64,000 bases of DNA, from contig NZ_JAHESD010000001.1 of the NCBI RefSeq assembly GCF_018598585.1, positions 62,001 through 126,000 on the forward strand. The letters run 5' to 3'. The notes beneath the pieces are model-generated. The model made no database searches. It had not been told where the DNA came from and saw only the letters and a list, made by a program, of their open reading frames with translations. This document shows, in pieces, positions 1 to 9,140 of this stretch. This DNA is from Chryseosolibacter indicum (lineage in GTDB: Bacteria > Bacteroidota > Bacteroidia > Cytophagales > Cyclobacteriaceae). A program made the position numbers and the translations under genes. How positions within the stretch are numbered: the stretch's first letter is position 1; every line of letters begins with the position of its first letter.

Positions 1-2267
1 GAAATGACGGGCTCTACTACTATCAGAATAAGCGATTATTCAGGCTTGATGAAGAAGAGGGAATGCCTGACCTTTTTATCTATAATATAGATGAAGATAG
101 CGAAGGCAACATCTGGGCAGGAACGGACAGAGGCATCGTAAAGTGCACATTTAAGGATAAGAGGGTAATGGTTACTACGTTTTCCCAGGCCAGTGGCAGC
201 TTGCCAGACAATATTGTTACTCACGTTGTCAGAGGAGTTTATCCTTACTTATTTATGAGTACAGATAGCCAGGGTATTCTTTCGTTTAATACTGTAACAG
301 GCGAATCAAAGCTTATTTCACCTTCGTGGTCTTATGGATCGATAAATGATTTTGTTGTCTCTGGACATAACATCTGGATATCTTCTTCGGAGGGTTTAGT
401 AGTGGTTGACTATGTTATCAATAACACCAAGGTTTATAGACCTGGTGTAAAGTTTAACTTAGGAATGATAAATGTTTTGGGAAGTGATTTCGAGGGTAAC
501 ATTTGGGTAGGTACAAAGACAGGACTTTTCAGAATTCCTGGTGATGAAATTGAATTTATCCGAGATTTTACTCCTGAAATAGAACAAGATATTCTTGCGG
601 TTACTGAGGACCATGAAAAACAGTTGTGGTTTTCGAACAAGCAGGGTTTATTTAAAAGGGAACAGGATTTAAAGGGAAAGGTTAAGTATATTAATCTTTT
701 AGCAAATACCAGGTATAGTAAATATCAGGTGATAAGCCTTTATACTGATACTCGCGGTAAAATTTGGGCCGGTTTTTATGGCGAAGGGGTTCTTATGATT
801 GATCCCGTGTCTTTACAAATCACACATATTGAAAATGAACTCCGGAATGGAAATGTATTGAGTATAACCGGAAAAGGAGATGAAGTTTGGCTAGCTACGC
901 TTGGCGGAGTAACACAAATACAATACTCAGGTAACGGTCTTAAGTTCGAAAATTATAGTATCAAAAACGGTTTAGCTTCTGATTTTATCTATAAAGTTTT
1001 TATAGATAGTAAGAACAGGAAATGGTTTGGAACAGATGGAAGGGGAGTTTGTATGTTTGATGGTTCAGCTTTCCATCGATTTGAGCGAGGACTTCCATCC
1101 AAAGTTGTTTATGATATTACTGAGGATTCTAGTGGTGCTGTTTATGCTAATGTACAGGGAAATGGTATCTATCGCCTTGATGTTAATAAAAAAAAGTTCT
1201 TTTCGGTTAAAGCTTTAACATTGCGAGATCACAATGTGCAATGTTTGGCCACAGACAAGAATGGTCATTTAATGATGATGCATGATTTGGGAATTGATGT
1301 TTTTCGTCCGAATAAGTTAAATCTATATTCTATTGGTGAAGAGAAAGGCTTAAGGGAAAAGTTTCCTGCATTAAACGCGTGGAATAGAACGTTGTCTGGC
1401 GACCTTTTGTATGCTACCAGTGATGGCATTGTTAAGTATCACGCAACGACCGATACTGTTCCTTCTGCACCTAAACCATTACTTATATCTTTAAAAATTC
1501 TGGATAAGTTAATTGATGTTAAAAACAAGCATGTTTTTTCTTACAATGAAAATAACCTGATATTTAATATTTTTGCAATATGGTATAAAAATCCTGAAGC
1601 TGTCCAATTTCAATATATGCTCGAAAATTATGACAACAATTGGATAGCAACACGTGATCAAAGTATTACTTATTCCCGAATCCCTCCCGGAAATTATGTG
1701 TTTCGTTTAAGGGCATCAGCGACCGAAGACTTTACGGAAGCAAAAGAGATAACATATGCTTTTGTGATTGATTCTCCTTTTTGGAAAACACCTCCTTTCT
1801 TTATGTTATGTTTCGTAGCATTGCTTATCAGTGGCTATGCATTTATTAAATTCAGAGAAAGAAAACTGCGATATGATAACCTTATCCTGGAGGCAAAGGT
1901 CCAACGGCGAACGTTAGAGATTCAGAGGCAATCGGAAGAAATACAGGCGCAGAATGAGGAGATATTGGCGCAGGCAGAGGAGATTAATGGAATTAATGAG
2001 AACCTTGAGCAGATTGTAAGAGAACGTACTGCCGACCTAGAGCGTAAGACCCAAGCACTCGAAGAATACGCTTTTATCAATGCACACAAACTTAGAAGTC
2101 CGGTAGCAAGTATCCTCGGACTAGCAAACCTTCTATCAAAAACAAAGCTCGATGATGAAGGCCTTGAGATAAATCGACGACTAACACAAAAAACAGAGGA
2201 ACTAGATACGATTGTTCGATCCATTACTAAAGCATTAGAGAAAGGAGATGGCCACTTCCTGCTTTAG
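1..2267 (+). CDS. Propeller-type sensor protein ending in a DHp-like domain (5' partial)
   Basis: The reading frame is open from base 3, so the true start lies before the window. Repeated segments of the type GNIWAGT/GKIWAGF (about 63-1450) are two-component regulator propeller blades, which form periplasmic beta-propellers. A Y_Y_Y domain follows (about 1480-1770), then one membrane helix (about 1795-1850) and a coiled coil rich in Gln and Glu (1880-2060). The C-terminus carries an H-box-like segment, NAHKLRSPVASILGL, with the histidine codon at 2085-2087, and a second helix ending at the stop. No HATPase domain (N, G1 or G2 box) follows in this frame or in the next 230 bp. It is therefore a membrane sensor with a dimerisation/phospho-acceptor helix pair and no visible ATPase. 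It may work with a separate kinase or transfer phosphate; that is inference. Confidence 0.85.
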   Translation, partial: NDGLYYYQNKRLFRLDEEEGMPDLFIYNIDEDSEGNIWAGTDRGIVKCTFKDKRVMVTTFSQASGSLPDNIVTHVVRGVYPYLFMSTDSQGILSFNTVTGESKLISPSWSYGSINDFVVSGHNIWISSSEGLVVVDYVINNTKVYRPGVKFNLGMINVLGSDFEGNIWVGTKTGLFRIPGDEIEFIRDFTPEIEQDILAVTEDHEKQLWFSNKQGLFKREQDLKGKVKYINLLANTRYSKYQVISLYTDTRGKIWAGFYGEGVLMIDPVSLQITHIENELRNGNVLSITGKGDEVWLATLGGVTQIQYSGNGLKFENYSIKNGLASDFIYKVFIDSKNRKWFGTDGRGVCMFDGSAFHRFERGLPSKVVYDITEDSSGAVYANVQGNGIYRLDVNKKKFFSVKALTLRDHNVQCLATDKNGHLMMMHDLGIDVFRPNKLNLYSIGEEKGLREKFPALNAWNRTLSGDLLYATSDGIVKYHATTDTVPSAPKPLLISLKILDKLIDVKNKHVFSYNENNLIFNIFAIWYKNPEAVQFQYMLENYDNNWIATRDQSITYSRIPPGNYVFRLRASATEDFTEAKEITYAFVIDSPFWKTPPFFMLCFVALLISGYAFIKFRERKLRYDNLILEAKVQRRTLEIQRQSEEIQAQNEEILAQAEEINGINENLEQIVRERTADLERKTQALEEYAFINAHKLRSPVASILGLANLLSKTKLDDEGLEINRRLTQKTEELDTIVRSITKALEKGDGHFLL

Positions 2268-2501
2268 TACATGTCCTCAGGTTAGACCTAACTTTCCAAC
2301 AACAAACTTTGAATAGGCTTGCTTAATGAATCATGGTGTGTACTGAGACACAAATTTATTGTTCATGGGTATAATCAATATGGCCGTTGATGTCCCAATG
2401 TTTCTCTACGGCTTTAAAGATAAAAGATTTACCCCTGGCACTTATTCATTTTGAACCAAGAAGATTTATGCTTATTTATGAAAAAATGATATATCATAAA
2501 T

Positions 2502-4172
2502 ATGTTACGATTTACTCGATCCTTTAAAACTTTAATCCTCGCGATAGGTTTTTTTTGTTTTGTTTCATGCAGTAATACATCTACTGTATCCGAAAACGCT
2601 AAGGTGGCGTTCGAAAGCGTTATTCCTAAACCAGTAAGCTCAAGCATTACAAACAAAGCGTTTACATTTTCGAAAGAGACTTCAATAGTAGTATCAGATA
2701 ACGCAGAGACGTTGGCAATAGCCAATGAGTTTGCTCAGTTTATAAAACGAGCATCAGGGTTGGAAGTACCTGTAACTACCACAAAAGGTGAAGAAGCTAC
2801 TTCTCACGCTATATACCTCACCGTTGGGGGAGACGATCAACAACTTGGTAACGAAGGTTATGAAGTTACCATCACAGAAGAACGTATTCATGCCAAGGCA
2901 AATAGTCCAGCTGGAATATTTTATGCTGTTCAGACTCTAAGACAAATGTTGCCGCCAGCAGTTGAAGGTAAAACGCAACGGAATACTAAGTTGGAAATAG
3001 TTACGGGAGTTGTCAAGGATTATCCTCTTTATGGGTGGCGTGGCTCTATGCTTGATGTGGCGAGGCATTTCTTCTCGGTAGAAGATGTGAAAAGATATAT
3101 AGATTTGATCAGTTATTATAAGATGAATGTATTGCATCTGCATCTAAGCGATGATCAGGGATGGAGGATAGAAATTAAGTCGTGGCCGAAGTTAACGGAA
3201 GTTGGAGGTAGTACGCAGGTTGGTGGAGGTAAAGGCGGGTTTTACACTCAGGATCAATATAAGGATATTGTAGCCTATGCTAAGAGCAGGTTTGTGACTA
3301 TTGTACCAGAAATTGATATGCCTGGGCATATTAACGCGGCGCTTGCGTCTTATGCAGAACTGAATGCCGGCCCTCCGATTAAACGTGAAGCAGGAGCAAA
3401 TGAAAGTCCGGTACAAGCGTCGCAGGAGGTTAAACCTAAGCCTGTAGCAGGACAGTTATATACTGGAATTGAAGTTGGCTTTAGCACCCTTCATTTGAAG
3501 AAAGATGCTACGTTTAAATTTGTGAACGACGTAATACGTGAGCTTGCAGAAATTACACCTGGTCAATATCTGCATATAGGTGGCGATGAAGCCGCAGTTA
3601 CCAAGAAAGAAGATTATATTCAATTTATTAATCGATTTAAAGAAATTGTTAGCGCCAATGGAAAGAAAATGATTGGTTGGGAAGAAGTTGCACAGGGTGA
3701 AATCGATTCGACAACTATAGTACAATATTGGCATTCGGAGAAGTATGCAAAACAAGCCGTGGATAAAGGTGCGAAAATCATTTTTTCTCCGTCGACAAAA
3801 ACTTATCTGGATATGCAGTATGATTCTACAAGTCGTATAGGACTACACTGGGCAGCTTATATCGAAGCTGATTCTGCCTATATTTGGGATCCAGCAAGGC
3901 TTGTTGAAGGAATATCAAAAGATCAAATCTTAGGTGTTGAAGCGCCGCTTTGGACTGAAACAGTTGTTACAATGGACGATATTGAATATCTGGTTTTTCC
4001 AAGATTACCAGGAGTAGCCGAAATAGGGTGGTCTCAGCAGACTGTTAGGAACTGGGATGAGTACAGGAACCGCGTTGCACGTCATCAAGAACGATGGAAG
4101 GCTATGGATATAGATTATTATCAATCGCCGAAAATTCCTGCTGCAAATACTGATATTGCCGAGAAGAATTAA
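2502..4172 (+). CDS. Beta-N-acetylhexosaminidase, GH20 lipoprotein
   Basis: Predicted exo-acting GH20 enzyme that removes terminal N-acetylglucosamine or N-acetylgalactosamine from chito-oligosaccharides or glycans. The N-terminus is a lipoprotein signal (hydrophobic stretch, then FVSCSN, with the lipid-bearing Cys near residue 23), which places it on a membrane facing the periplasm or outside. A GH20 N-terminal alpha/beta domain spans about residues 35-160. The TIM barrel starts at YGWRGSMLDVARHFF and contains the catalytic pair in HIGGDEAA (D362-E363). The C-terminal WTETV and LPGVAEIGWS motifs are typical of the family. At 556 residues it is full length. It probably finishes degradation begun by the GH18 chitinases at 15.8-24.3 kb. 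ATG 2502 is chosen because the signal peptide starts directly there. Confidence 0.95.
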   Translation: MLRFTRSFKTLILAIGFFCFVSCSNTSTVSENAKVAFESVIPKPVSSSITNKAFTFSKETSIVVSDNAETLAIANEFAQFIKRASGLEVPVTTTKGEEATSHAIYLTVGGDDQQLGNEGYEVTITEERIHAKANSPAGIFYAVQTLRQMLPPAVEGKTQRNTKLEIVTGVVKDYPLYGWRGSMLDVARHFFSVEDVKRYIDLISYYKMNVLHLHLSDDQGWRIEIKSWPKLTEVGGSTQVGGGKGGFYTQDQYKDIVAYAKSRFVTIVPEIDMPGHINAALASYAELNAGPPIKREAGANESPVQASQEVKPKPVAGQLYTGIEVGFSTLHLKKDATFKFVNDVIRELAEITPGQYLHIGGDEAAVTKKEDYIQFINRFKEIVSANGKKMIGWEEVAQGEIDSTTIVQYWHSEKYAKQAVDKGAKIIFSPSTKTYLDMQYDSTSRIGLHWAAYIEADSAYIWDPARLVEGISKDQILGVEAPLWTETVVTMDDIEYLVFPRLPGVAEIGWSQQTVRNWDEYRNRVARHQERWKAMDIDYYQSPKIPAANTDIAEKN

Positions 4173-4195
4173 TGAACATGTATTATTAATTCGTT

Positions 4196-4241
4196 TTAAA
4201 GAGCCTCATTCTGACATCAGACCGCGGCTCTTTAATTTTTT
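4196..4241 (+). terminator. Rho-independent terminator after the GH20 gene
   Basis: A perfect 10-bp inverted repeat, TTAAAGAGCC at 4196-4205 and GGCTCTTTAA at 4226-4235, is followed by a T run, 24 bp after the GH20 stop codon. Confidence 0.85.
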
Positions 4242-4381
4242 AACATAGTATCTAGGGTATAGTGATCTTTTTGTTGAGAGGATCATAATAAAGGGAGACT
4301 AAATTCTGCCATTTGGCAATTTAACTAATTCGAATAAGTTAGGCTTAGAAGGGAAATGAGAGGGTCGGTTTTAAAACTTAC

Positions 4382-4849
4382 TTATACAGCCTCACCTTTA
4401 TCAACGGCAACTTCGCTATTCTCTGCTGGATTTTTCTTATCTACATAGGCCCAAATTCCTAATGCTATTGCCAAAATTATAATTGCTTTGCCTCCTAATT
4501 TGTCCCATAGTCCGACAGGGTTTGATGGAAGAGCGATTTTATGAGTTTCTGCAAGCTCTTTTAGTTCATCTTCGGAAATATCAAAATACACATCCTTATC
4601 TTTGATTATAAGCGCGTACTGTCCTTCATAATTCCAGATTGGCAGCCATACAAACCAAAGTTGTTTGTAGACATAGCCAAGGTCAGCATAAGCGTTATAT
4701 TCTTTTGAATAAAAACTTGCGCTGTCGGGAAGATCAGCGACTTTCGTGATATACATACAATCGCTACAATATGGTACTCTTATTCGCGGAGCAGCATCTA
4801 CTGAATAGAATACTAAAGTCAACATAATTGCAATAAAAATTCTTCTCAT
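4382..4849 (-). CDS. Hypothetical secreted or membrane protein
   Basis: Family not recognised. The 155-residue product has an N-terminal signal sequence (RRIFIAIMLTLVFYSVDAA), a soluble region with a CSDC pair near residue 30 and aromatic-rich segments (YKQLWFVWLPIWNYEG), then a C-terminal membrane helix (KAIIILAIALGIWAYVDKK) and a short charged tail. The expected topology is a periplasmic domain anchored at its C-terminus. It is a single gene, oriented against its neighbours, and converges on the terminator after the GH20 gene. Its function is unknown. Confidence 0.7.
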   Translation of the reverse strand: MRRIFIAIMLTLVFYSVDAAPRIRVPYCSDCMYITKVADLPDSASFYSKEYNAYADLGYVYKQLWFVWLPIWNYEGQYALIIKDKDVYFDISEDELKELAETHKIALPSNPVGLWDKLGGKAIIILAIALGIWAYVDKKNPAENSEVAVDKGEAV

Positions 4850-5205
4850 AATTAGTGGGATTTTTAATAATTATAATGCAAGAATAGCTAAATGATTAAT
4901 TGTACTTTTTAATACTTTGCTAACAGCAGGATTTTCTTTTTAAATGAAAAATCAAGTAAAATTTGAAGAGATTTATTACTCTATAATTTCAGGATAAAAT
5001 AACTCTGCATAGGTCGACGTCCTCTTAGAATGCCAATCACTATTTTCTTCAATTTGCGGGGAGTCGTGTCAAATATCTATTGTTATTTGTAAGTTATTTA
5101 GACAGTAATCTAGGCTTGAATAACTTTTATGGAAGCGTTTCACCTGTTCGCTAAGTAGTCAGAAAAAGTTATTTCTTATCTTCATTTATTACACAACCAA
5201 AGCTT
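4850..5205. other. Intergenic region, divergent promoters expected
   Basis: AT-rich DNA between two divergent genes. A TATCTTCA stretch at about 5178-5185 resembles a Bacteroidota -7 box (TAnnTTTG) for the metalloprotease, but no convincing -33 box was found. No open frame, repeat or RNA gene was recognised. Confidence 0.4.
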
Positions 5206-8200
5206 ATGAAGAAAACTTTACTGTCAATTGCAGTCATGGTTATGACTGTTCTATTGGGCTTTGCCCAACAAAAAAATTACTGGACCAAATCAGGCGAACC
5301 GCCTGTTGAGGACCAATTGCCTTCTTCCAGGTCCAAGCCAGCAGACTATCAAACATTTGAACTGGACTTATCGGTTTTCAAACAAGACTTAAGGCAAGCA
5401 CGTGCAAGAGGAGTACAAAGTTCAAGGGCAGACATCGTGATGACTTTTCCCAATCCTGAAGGAAACCTTGAGCGGTTTACTGTTGTTGAAGCTTCTGTTT
5501 TGCATCCTGACCTTTCAGCTAAATATCCTGGAATAAAATCATACGCTGGTCAAGGTATTGATGATCCAACATCAACAATACGATTTAGTATTTCTGACCA
5601 GACAGGATTTCATGGAATGATCCTTACCTCACAACGTAGCTCATTTTTTATAGATCCATATTCTAAGGATAAGAAGATTTACACGGTTTACAACAGGGCG
5701 AATATGGGGAGTAGAGCATCTGATTTTCAGTGTTTCACTGAAGCGGGTAATATGACTTCATCACTGAGGGATAATTCGTCTGGCAGAACCAACGACAAGA
5801 AGTTAAGAAAATACAGATTAGCGCTTTCATGTAATGCAGAATATGGAAACATCTTTGCCGGAAGTACGGGTACGGATGCTCAGAAGAAAGCTAACATTCT
5901 CGCTCAAATGAATGTTACCATGACCCGTGTTAATGGTGTGTACGAGAAGGACCTTGCGATTACCATGGAGATTGTTCCCAATAATGACGTTATTATATAT
6001 TACGGTAGCACAAGTGCAGATCCATGGAATGGAGAATTCAACGCGAAAACGCAGCAGGTAATTGATTCTCAAATTGGAAACGCCAATTATGATATTGGCC
6101 ACAATTTCAATACCTCAGGAGGTGGTAATGCAGGTTGTATAGGCTGTGTTTGTACAGCAGGAAGTAAGGGGAGTGGTTATACTGGCAGGCCAAATCCAAC
6201 TGGAGATGCTTTTGATATTGACTATGTCGCTCACGAGATGGGTCATCAGTTTGGAGGATATCATGTACAAAGTAATTTATCGTGCAGAAGCGGAAGTGGT
6301 ACCACGGAGGTGGAACCCGGAAGCGGAAGCTCAATTATGGGTTACGCGGGTATCTGTGCTGCAAATGTTCAGAGTAATAGTGATGCTTATTTTGCTTATG
6401 TGAATATTCGTGATATTTCAGCAAATGTTCAAAGCGGACCAAGCTCGGGCTGTGCCCAGGTGGTAAACCTTGCTAATAATCCTCCTACTTGCAATGCTGG
6501 TACTGATTACACTATTCCTAAATCTACGGCATTTGTTCTACGTGGCCAAGGTTCTGATCCAGATGGCGATGTGCTTACCTATACATGGGAACAGAACGAT
6601 CCAGGAGATCCCAATTCAAATGCCGCTCCTTCGCCTACCAGGACCGTTGGTCCTATGTTCAGGTCAAGACCTGGTACATCTTCTCCTGATCGTTATTTTC
6701 CAAAAATCAGCGACGTTGTAGCAAATAATCTTTCTCCTACATGGGAGGTAATTCCATCTGTTGCACGAACCCTAAACTTTTCCCTGACTGTACGTGATAT
6801 TAAGGCGGGTGGCGGACAAACCTCGGATGATTTAATGCGAGTTACAGTCAACGGAACAGCAGGGCCTTTCACTGTAAGTGCGCCTAATACCGCGGTAAGT
6901 TGGGCTGTAGGGTCTTCGCAGACCGTGACATGGAATGTTGCAAGCACAAACACTGCTCCTGTAAATTGTAGCAATGTGAACATCCTGCTGTCTACCGATG
7001 GGGGTTTTACTTATCCCGTTACACTGGTCTCCAATACTCCTAATGATGGATCTGAAGCTATTGTAGTACCTAACAATGTAGGCACAACATGTCGTGTTAA
7101 AGTAGAAGCTGCAGATAATATATTTTATGATATTTCCAATGCAAACTTTACCGTTACCGGTGGAGGTGCTACATGTACGGCTACAGTACCCACCGGCTTA
7201 GAAGCTACCGGAATTACAGCTTCTGGCGTCGCACTTAATTGGAATGCAGTTTCAGGTGCGACCTATGATATTCAATACCGCCTTGCAGGAACAACAACAT
7301 GGACAGCACTTGCTGCGAGTACAAATACTATAACATTGTCAGGTCTTGCTGCATCTACTCAATATGAAGCCCAGGTAAGGAGCAAGTGCCCAACCACTAC
7401 ATCTGCGTTTAGTGCCTCTATAACATTCGCTACAACTTCTTCATCTGCGAACTACTGTGCATCAAAAGGCAACAACGTGACGGACGAATATATTGGCAGA
7501 GTACAGTTAGGTACCATTAACAATTCCAGTGGAGCGAATGGAGGGTATGGAGACTTTGCAAGCCTTTCTACTGATCTTTCTATAGGTGCTGCTTATACCA
7601 TTACCATTACACCAACATGGCCTGGTACAACTTACAATGAAGGTTATGGTGTATGGATTGATTATAACAAAGATGGAGATTTTACGGATACAGGTGAACA
7701 GCTCTTTACAAGAACTGCCTCTAAAACTACACCGATAACCGGAACCTTTACAGTGCCTTCTACAGCCACATCAGGATCTACGAGAATGCGGGTCTCAATG
7801 AAGTATAATGCTGTACCTACCTCGTGCGAAACGTTTAGCTATGGCGAAGTTGAGGATTATACAGTGAATATTACCAGTGGTGGCAGTAGTGGCCCTTCAT
7901 GTACTAATGTAACTCTTACACTTAAGCTTGATAACTATCCTGAAGAAACAAGCTGGTCTATCAAAAATTTAAGCGGTGCTACCGTAGCATCGGGAGGTGC
8001 TTATGGGTCTTCACCTGATGGAAGTACAATAACAGCTACAAATTGCCTTCCAGCTGGCTGTTATACTTTTACCATTAACGATAGCTATGGCGATGGTATC
8101 TGTTGTACCTACGGTAATGGTTCATATGTATTAAATGATGCTTCAGGTACAACGCTCGTATCTGGCAGTTCATTTACAACTTCTGCAACACATAATTTCT

Positions 8201-8493
8201 GTGTCGGCGGAGCAGCCAAGGAAGCAAGGGGCGAAGCTCCTATTGTTATGGCGTCTGAAGAGATACCTTCCACGATTGTCTATCCTAATCCTGTAAAAGA
8301 TGAATTAAAAATCATATTGAAACATGGTGCTGTAATTCGTTCGATTAAAATCGCGACAATAAAAGGCTCTTTATTGCAAATGAAGAGTGGTGACAGGAAG
8401 GAAGTTAACGTTTCGGAACTTCCGTCGGGCATGTACATCCTTTCTATTGATACCAATAAAGGTTTGATCAATGAGAAGTTTGTAAAGGAATGA
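5206..8493 (+). CDS. T9SS-secreted reprolysin-like zinc metalloprotease
   Basis: A large extracellular protease. It has a Sec signal peptide (residues 1-20, cleaved after GFAQ) and a propeptide-like region. The reprolysin-like catalytic domain holds the extended zinc motif HEMGHQFGGYH at residues 343-353 (three His ligands and catalytic Glu). A PKD-like segment (SDPDGDVLTYTWEQND) and an FN3 domain (about 655-745) come next. A GEVED domain (about 750-895, ending YGEVEDYTV) precedes a Cys-rich module with DNYPEETSW and YGDGICCTYG motifs. The last 75 residues are a type A T9SS sorting domain (TIVYPNPVKDEL ... GLINEKFVKE), so it should cross the outer membrane by T9SS and be surface-bound or released. 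Substrate unknown; probably protein scavenging. The gene stands alone between terminators. Confidence 0.93.
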   Translation: MKKTLLSIAVMVMTVLLGFAQQKNYWTKSGEPPVEDQLPSSRSKPADYQTFELDLSVFKQDLRQARARGVQSSRADIVMTFPNPEGNLERFTVVEASVLHPDLSAKYPGIKSYAGQGIDDPTSTIRFSISDQTGFHGMILTSQRSSFFIDPYSKDKKIYTVYNRANMGSRASDFQCFTEAGNMTSSLRDNSSGRTNDKKLRKYRLALSCNAEYGNIFAGSTGTDAQKKANILAQMNVTMTRVNGVYEKDLAITMEIVPNNDVIIYYGSTSADPWNGEFNAKTQQVIDSQIGNANYDIGHNFNTSGGGNAGCIGCVCTAGSKGSGYTGRPNPTGDAFDIDYVAHEMGHQFGGYHVQSNLSCRSGSGTTEVEPGSGSSIMGYAGICAANVQSNSDAYFAYVNIRDISANVQSGPSSGCAQVVNLANNPPTCNAGTDYTIPKSTAFVLRGQGSDPDGDVLTYTWEQNDPGDPNSNAAPSPTRTVGPMFRSRPGTSSPDRYFPKISDVVANNLSPTWEVIPSVARTLNFSLTVRDIKAGGGQTSDDLMRVTVNGTAGPFTVSAPNTAVSWAVGSSQTVTWNVASTNTAPVNCSNVNILLSTDGGFTYPVTLVSNTPNDGSEAIVVPNNVGTTCRVKVEAADNIFYDISNANFTVTGGGATCTATVPTGLEATGITASGVALNWNAVSGATYDIQYRLAGTTTWTALAASTNTITLSGLAASTQYEAQVRSKCPTTTSAFSASITFATTSSSANYCASKGNNVTDEYIGRVQLGTINNSSGANGGYGDFASLSTDLSIGAAYTITITPTWPGTTYNEGYGVWIDYNKDGDFTDTGEQLFTRTASKTTPITGTFTVPSTATSGSTRMRVSMKYNAVPTSCETFSYGEVEDYTVNITSGGSSGPSCTNVTLTLKLDNYPEETSWSIKNLSGATVASGGAYGSSPDGSTITATNCLPAGCYTFTINDSYGDGICCTYGNGSYVLNDASGTTLVSGSSFTTSATHNFCVGGAAKEARGEAPIVMASEEIPSTIVYPNPVKDELKIILKHGAVIRSIKIATIKGSLLQMKSGDRKEVNVSELPSGMYILSIDTNKGLINEKFVKE

Positions 8494-8505
8494 AAATCAA
8501 TATCT

Positions 8506-8542
8506 AAAATAGAAGGGCAGGTAAAGCTGTCTTTCTATTTTT
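8506..8542. terminator. Bidirectional terminator between metalloprotease and lutC
   Basis: AAAATAGAAGGGCAG (8506-8520) pairs with CTGTCTTTCTATTTT (8527-8541) over 15 positions counting G-T wobbles, with a 6-nt loop. T and A runs on either side suit the two convergent genes ending here. Confidence 0.75.
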
Positions 8543-8558
8543 TAAAGTGTAAGTCTAG

Positions 8559-9140
8559 CTAATGTAGTAAAAATACAGTAAGACTTTTAGGGCCATGCGC
8601 TCCTAATACAAGAGATTGTTCTATGTCGGCGGTTTTTGACGGTCCTGCTATAAAAGTCCCAAAATTATATTGTTCTGCATCTGTTAAATAATAGGCTTCA
8701 TGTAAAGTCGGTACAATCTTGATTGCAGGGACAATAAGAATAAGGTTCTCGCAAATAAATGGCAATGCTCTGTCCAGCATGGCATTTTCAGTTAGCCAAA
8801 CTGCTCCGTTTTCTGCCACACCAAACTTTCCTTCAAGAATAGCTATTTGAATGTGCTTAAAGTCATGCGGGGAGACTACGGATTGCTGAAGAACCTTGGT
8901 GTAAGGTAATTGTGACACTGATGAAATAATGTGTTGTACATTTGGAAACGTCTTTTCGATAAACTGTTTTACTTCTCCTAAAGATTGAATCTCAAGTACA
9001 GCACCTCCAATACTTACCAATACATTTTTAAATTTTTCAAGTGCGTTTGCGGGTTCGGTATGCTTTATCTCAGATGGCCCCTCAGTGTATACTGGTTGAT
9101 TCTTCTTAACGGTCTGTAGTATGCGGTCTCGACTGGTCAT
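8559..9140 (-). CDS. lutC: LutC/YkgG family LUD-domain protein
   Basis: Third subunit of the LutABC L-lactate oxidation complex, which turns L-lactate into pyruvate. The protein is a single LUD domain (about residues 60-190) with conserved blocks GVAENGAVWLTE and a C-terminal GAHGPKSLTVFLL. ATG at 9140 is preferred over an in-frame GTG/ATG-like extension to 9167. At 9140 the lutB stop and the lutC start overlap by one base (TAATG), the usual arrangement for coupled translation, and the product (193 residues) then has normal family length. It is the last gene of a lutA-lutB-lutC operon and ends at a bidirectional terminator. Confidence 0.92.
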   Translation of the reverse strand: MTSRDRILQTVKKNQPVYTEGPSEIKHTEPANALEKFKNVLVSIGGAVLEIQSLGEVKQFIEKTFPNVQHIISSVSQLPYTKVLQQSVVSPHDFKHIQIAILEGKFGVAENGAVWLTENAMLDRALPFICENLILIVPAIKIVPTLHEAYYLTDAEQYNFGTFIAGPSKTADIEQSLVLGAHGPKSLTVFLLH

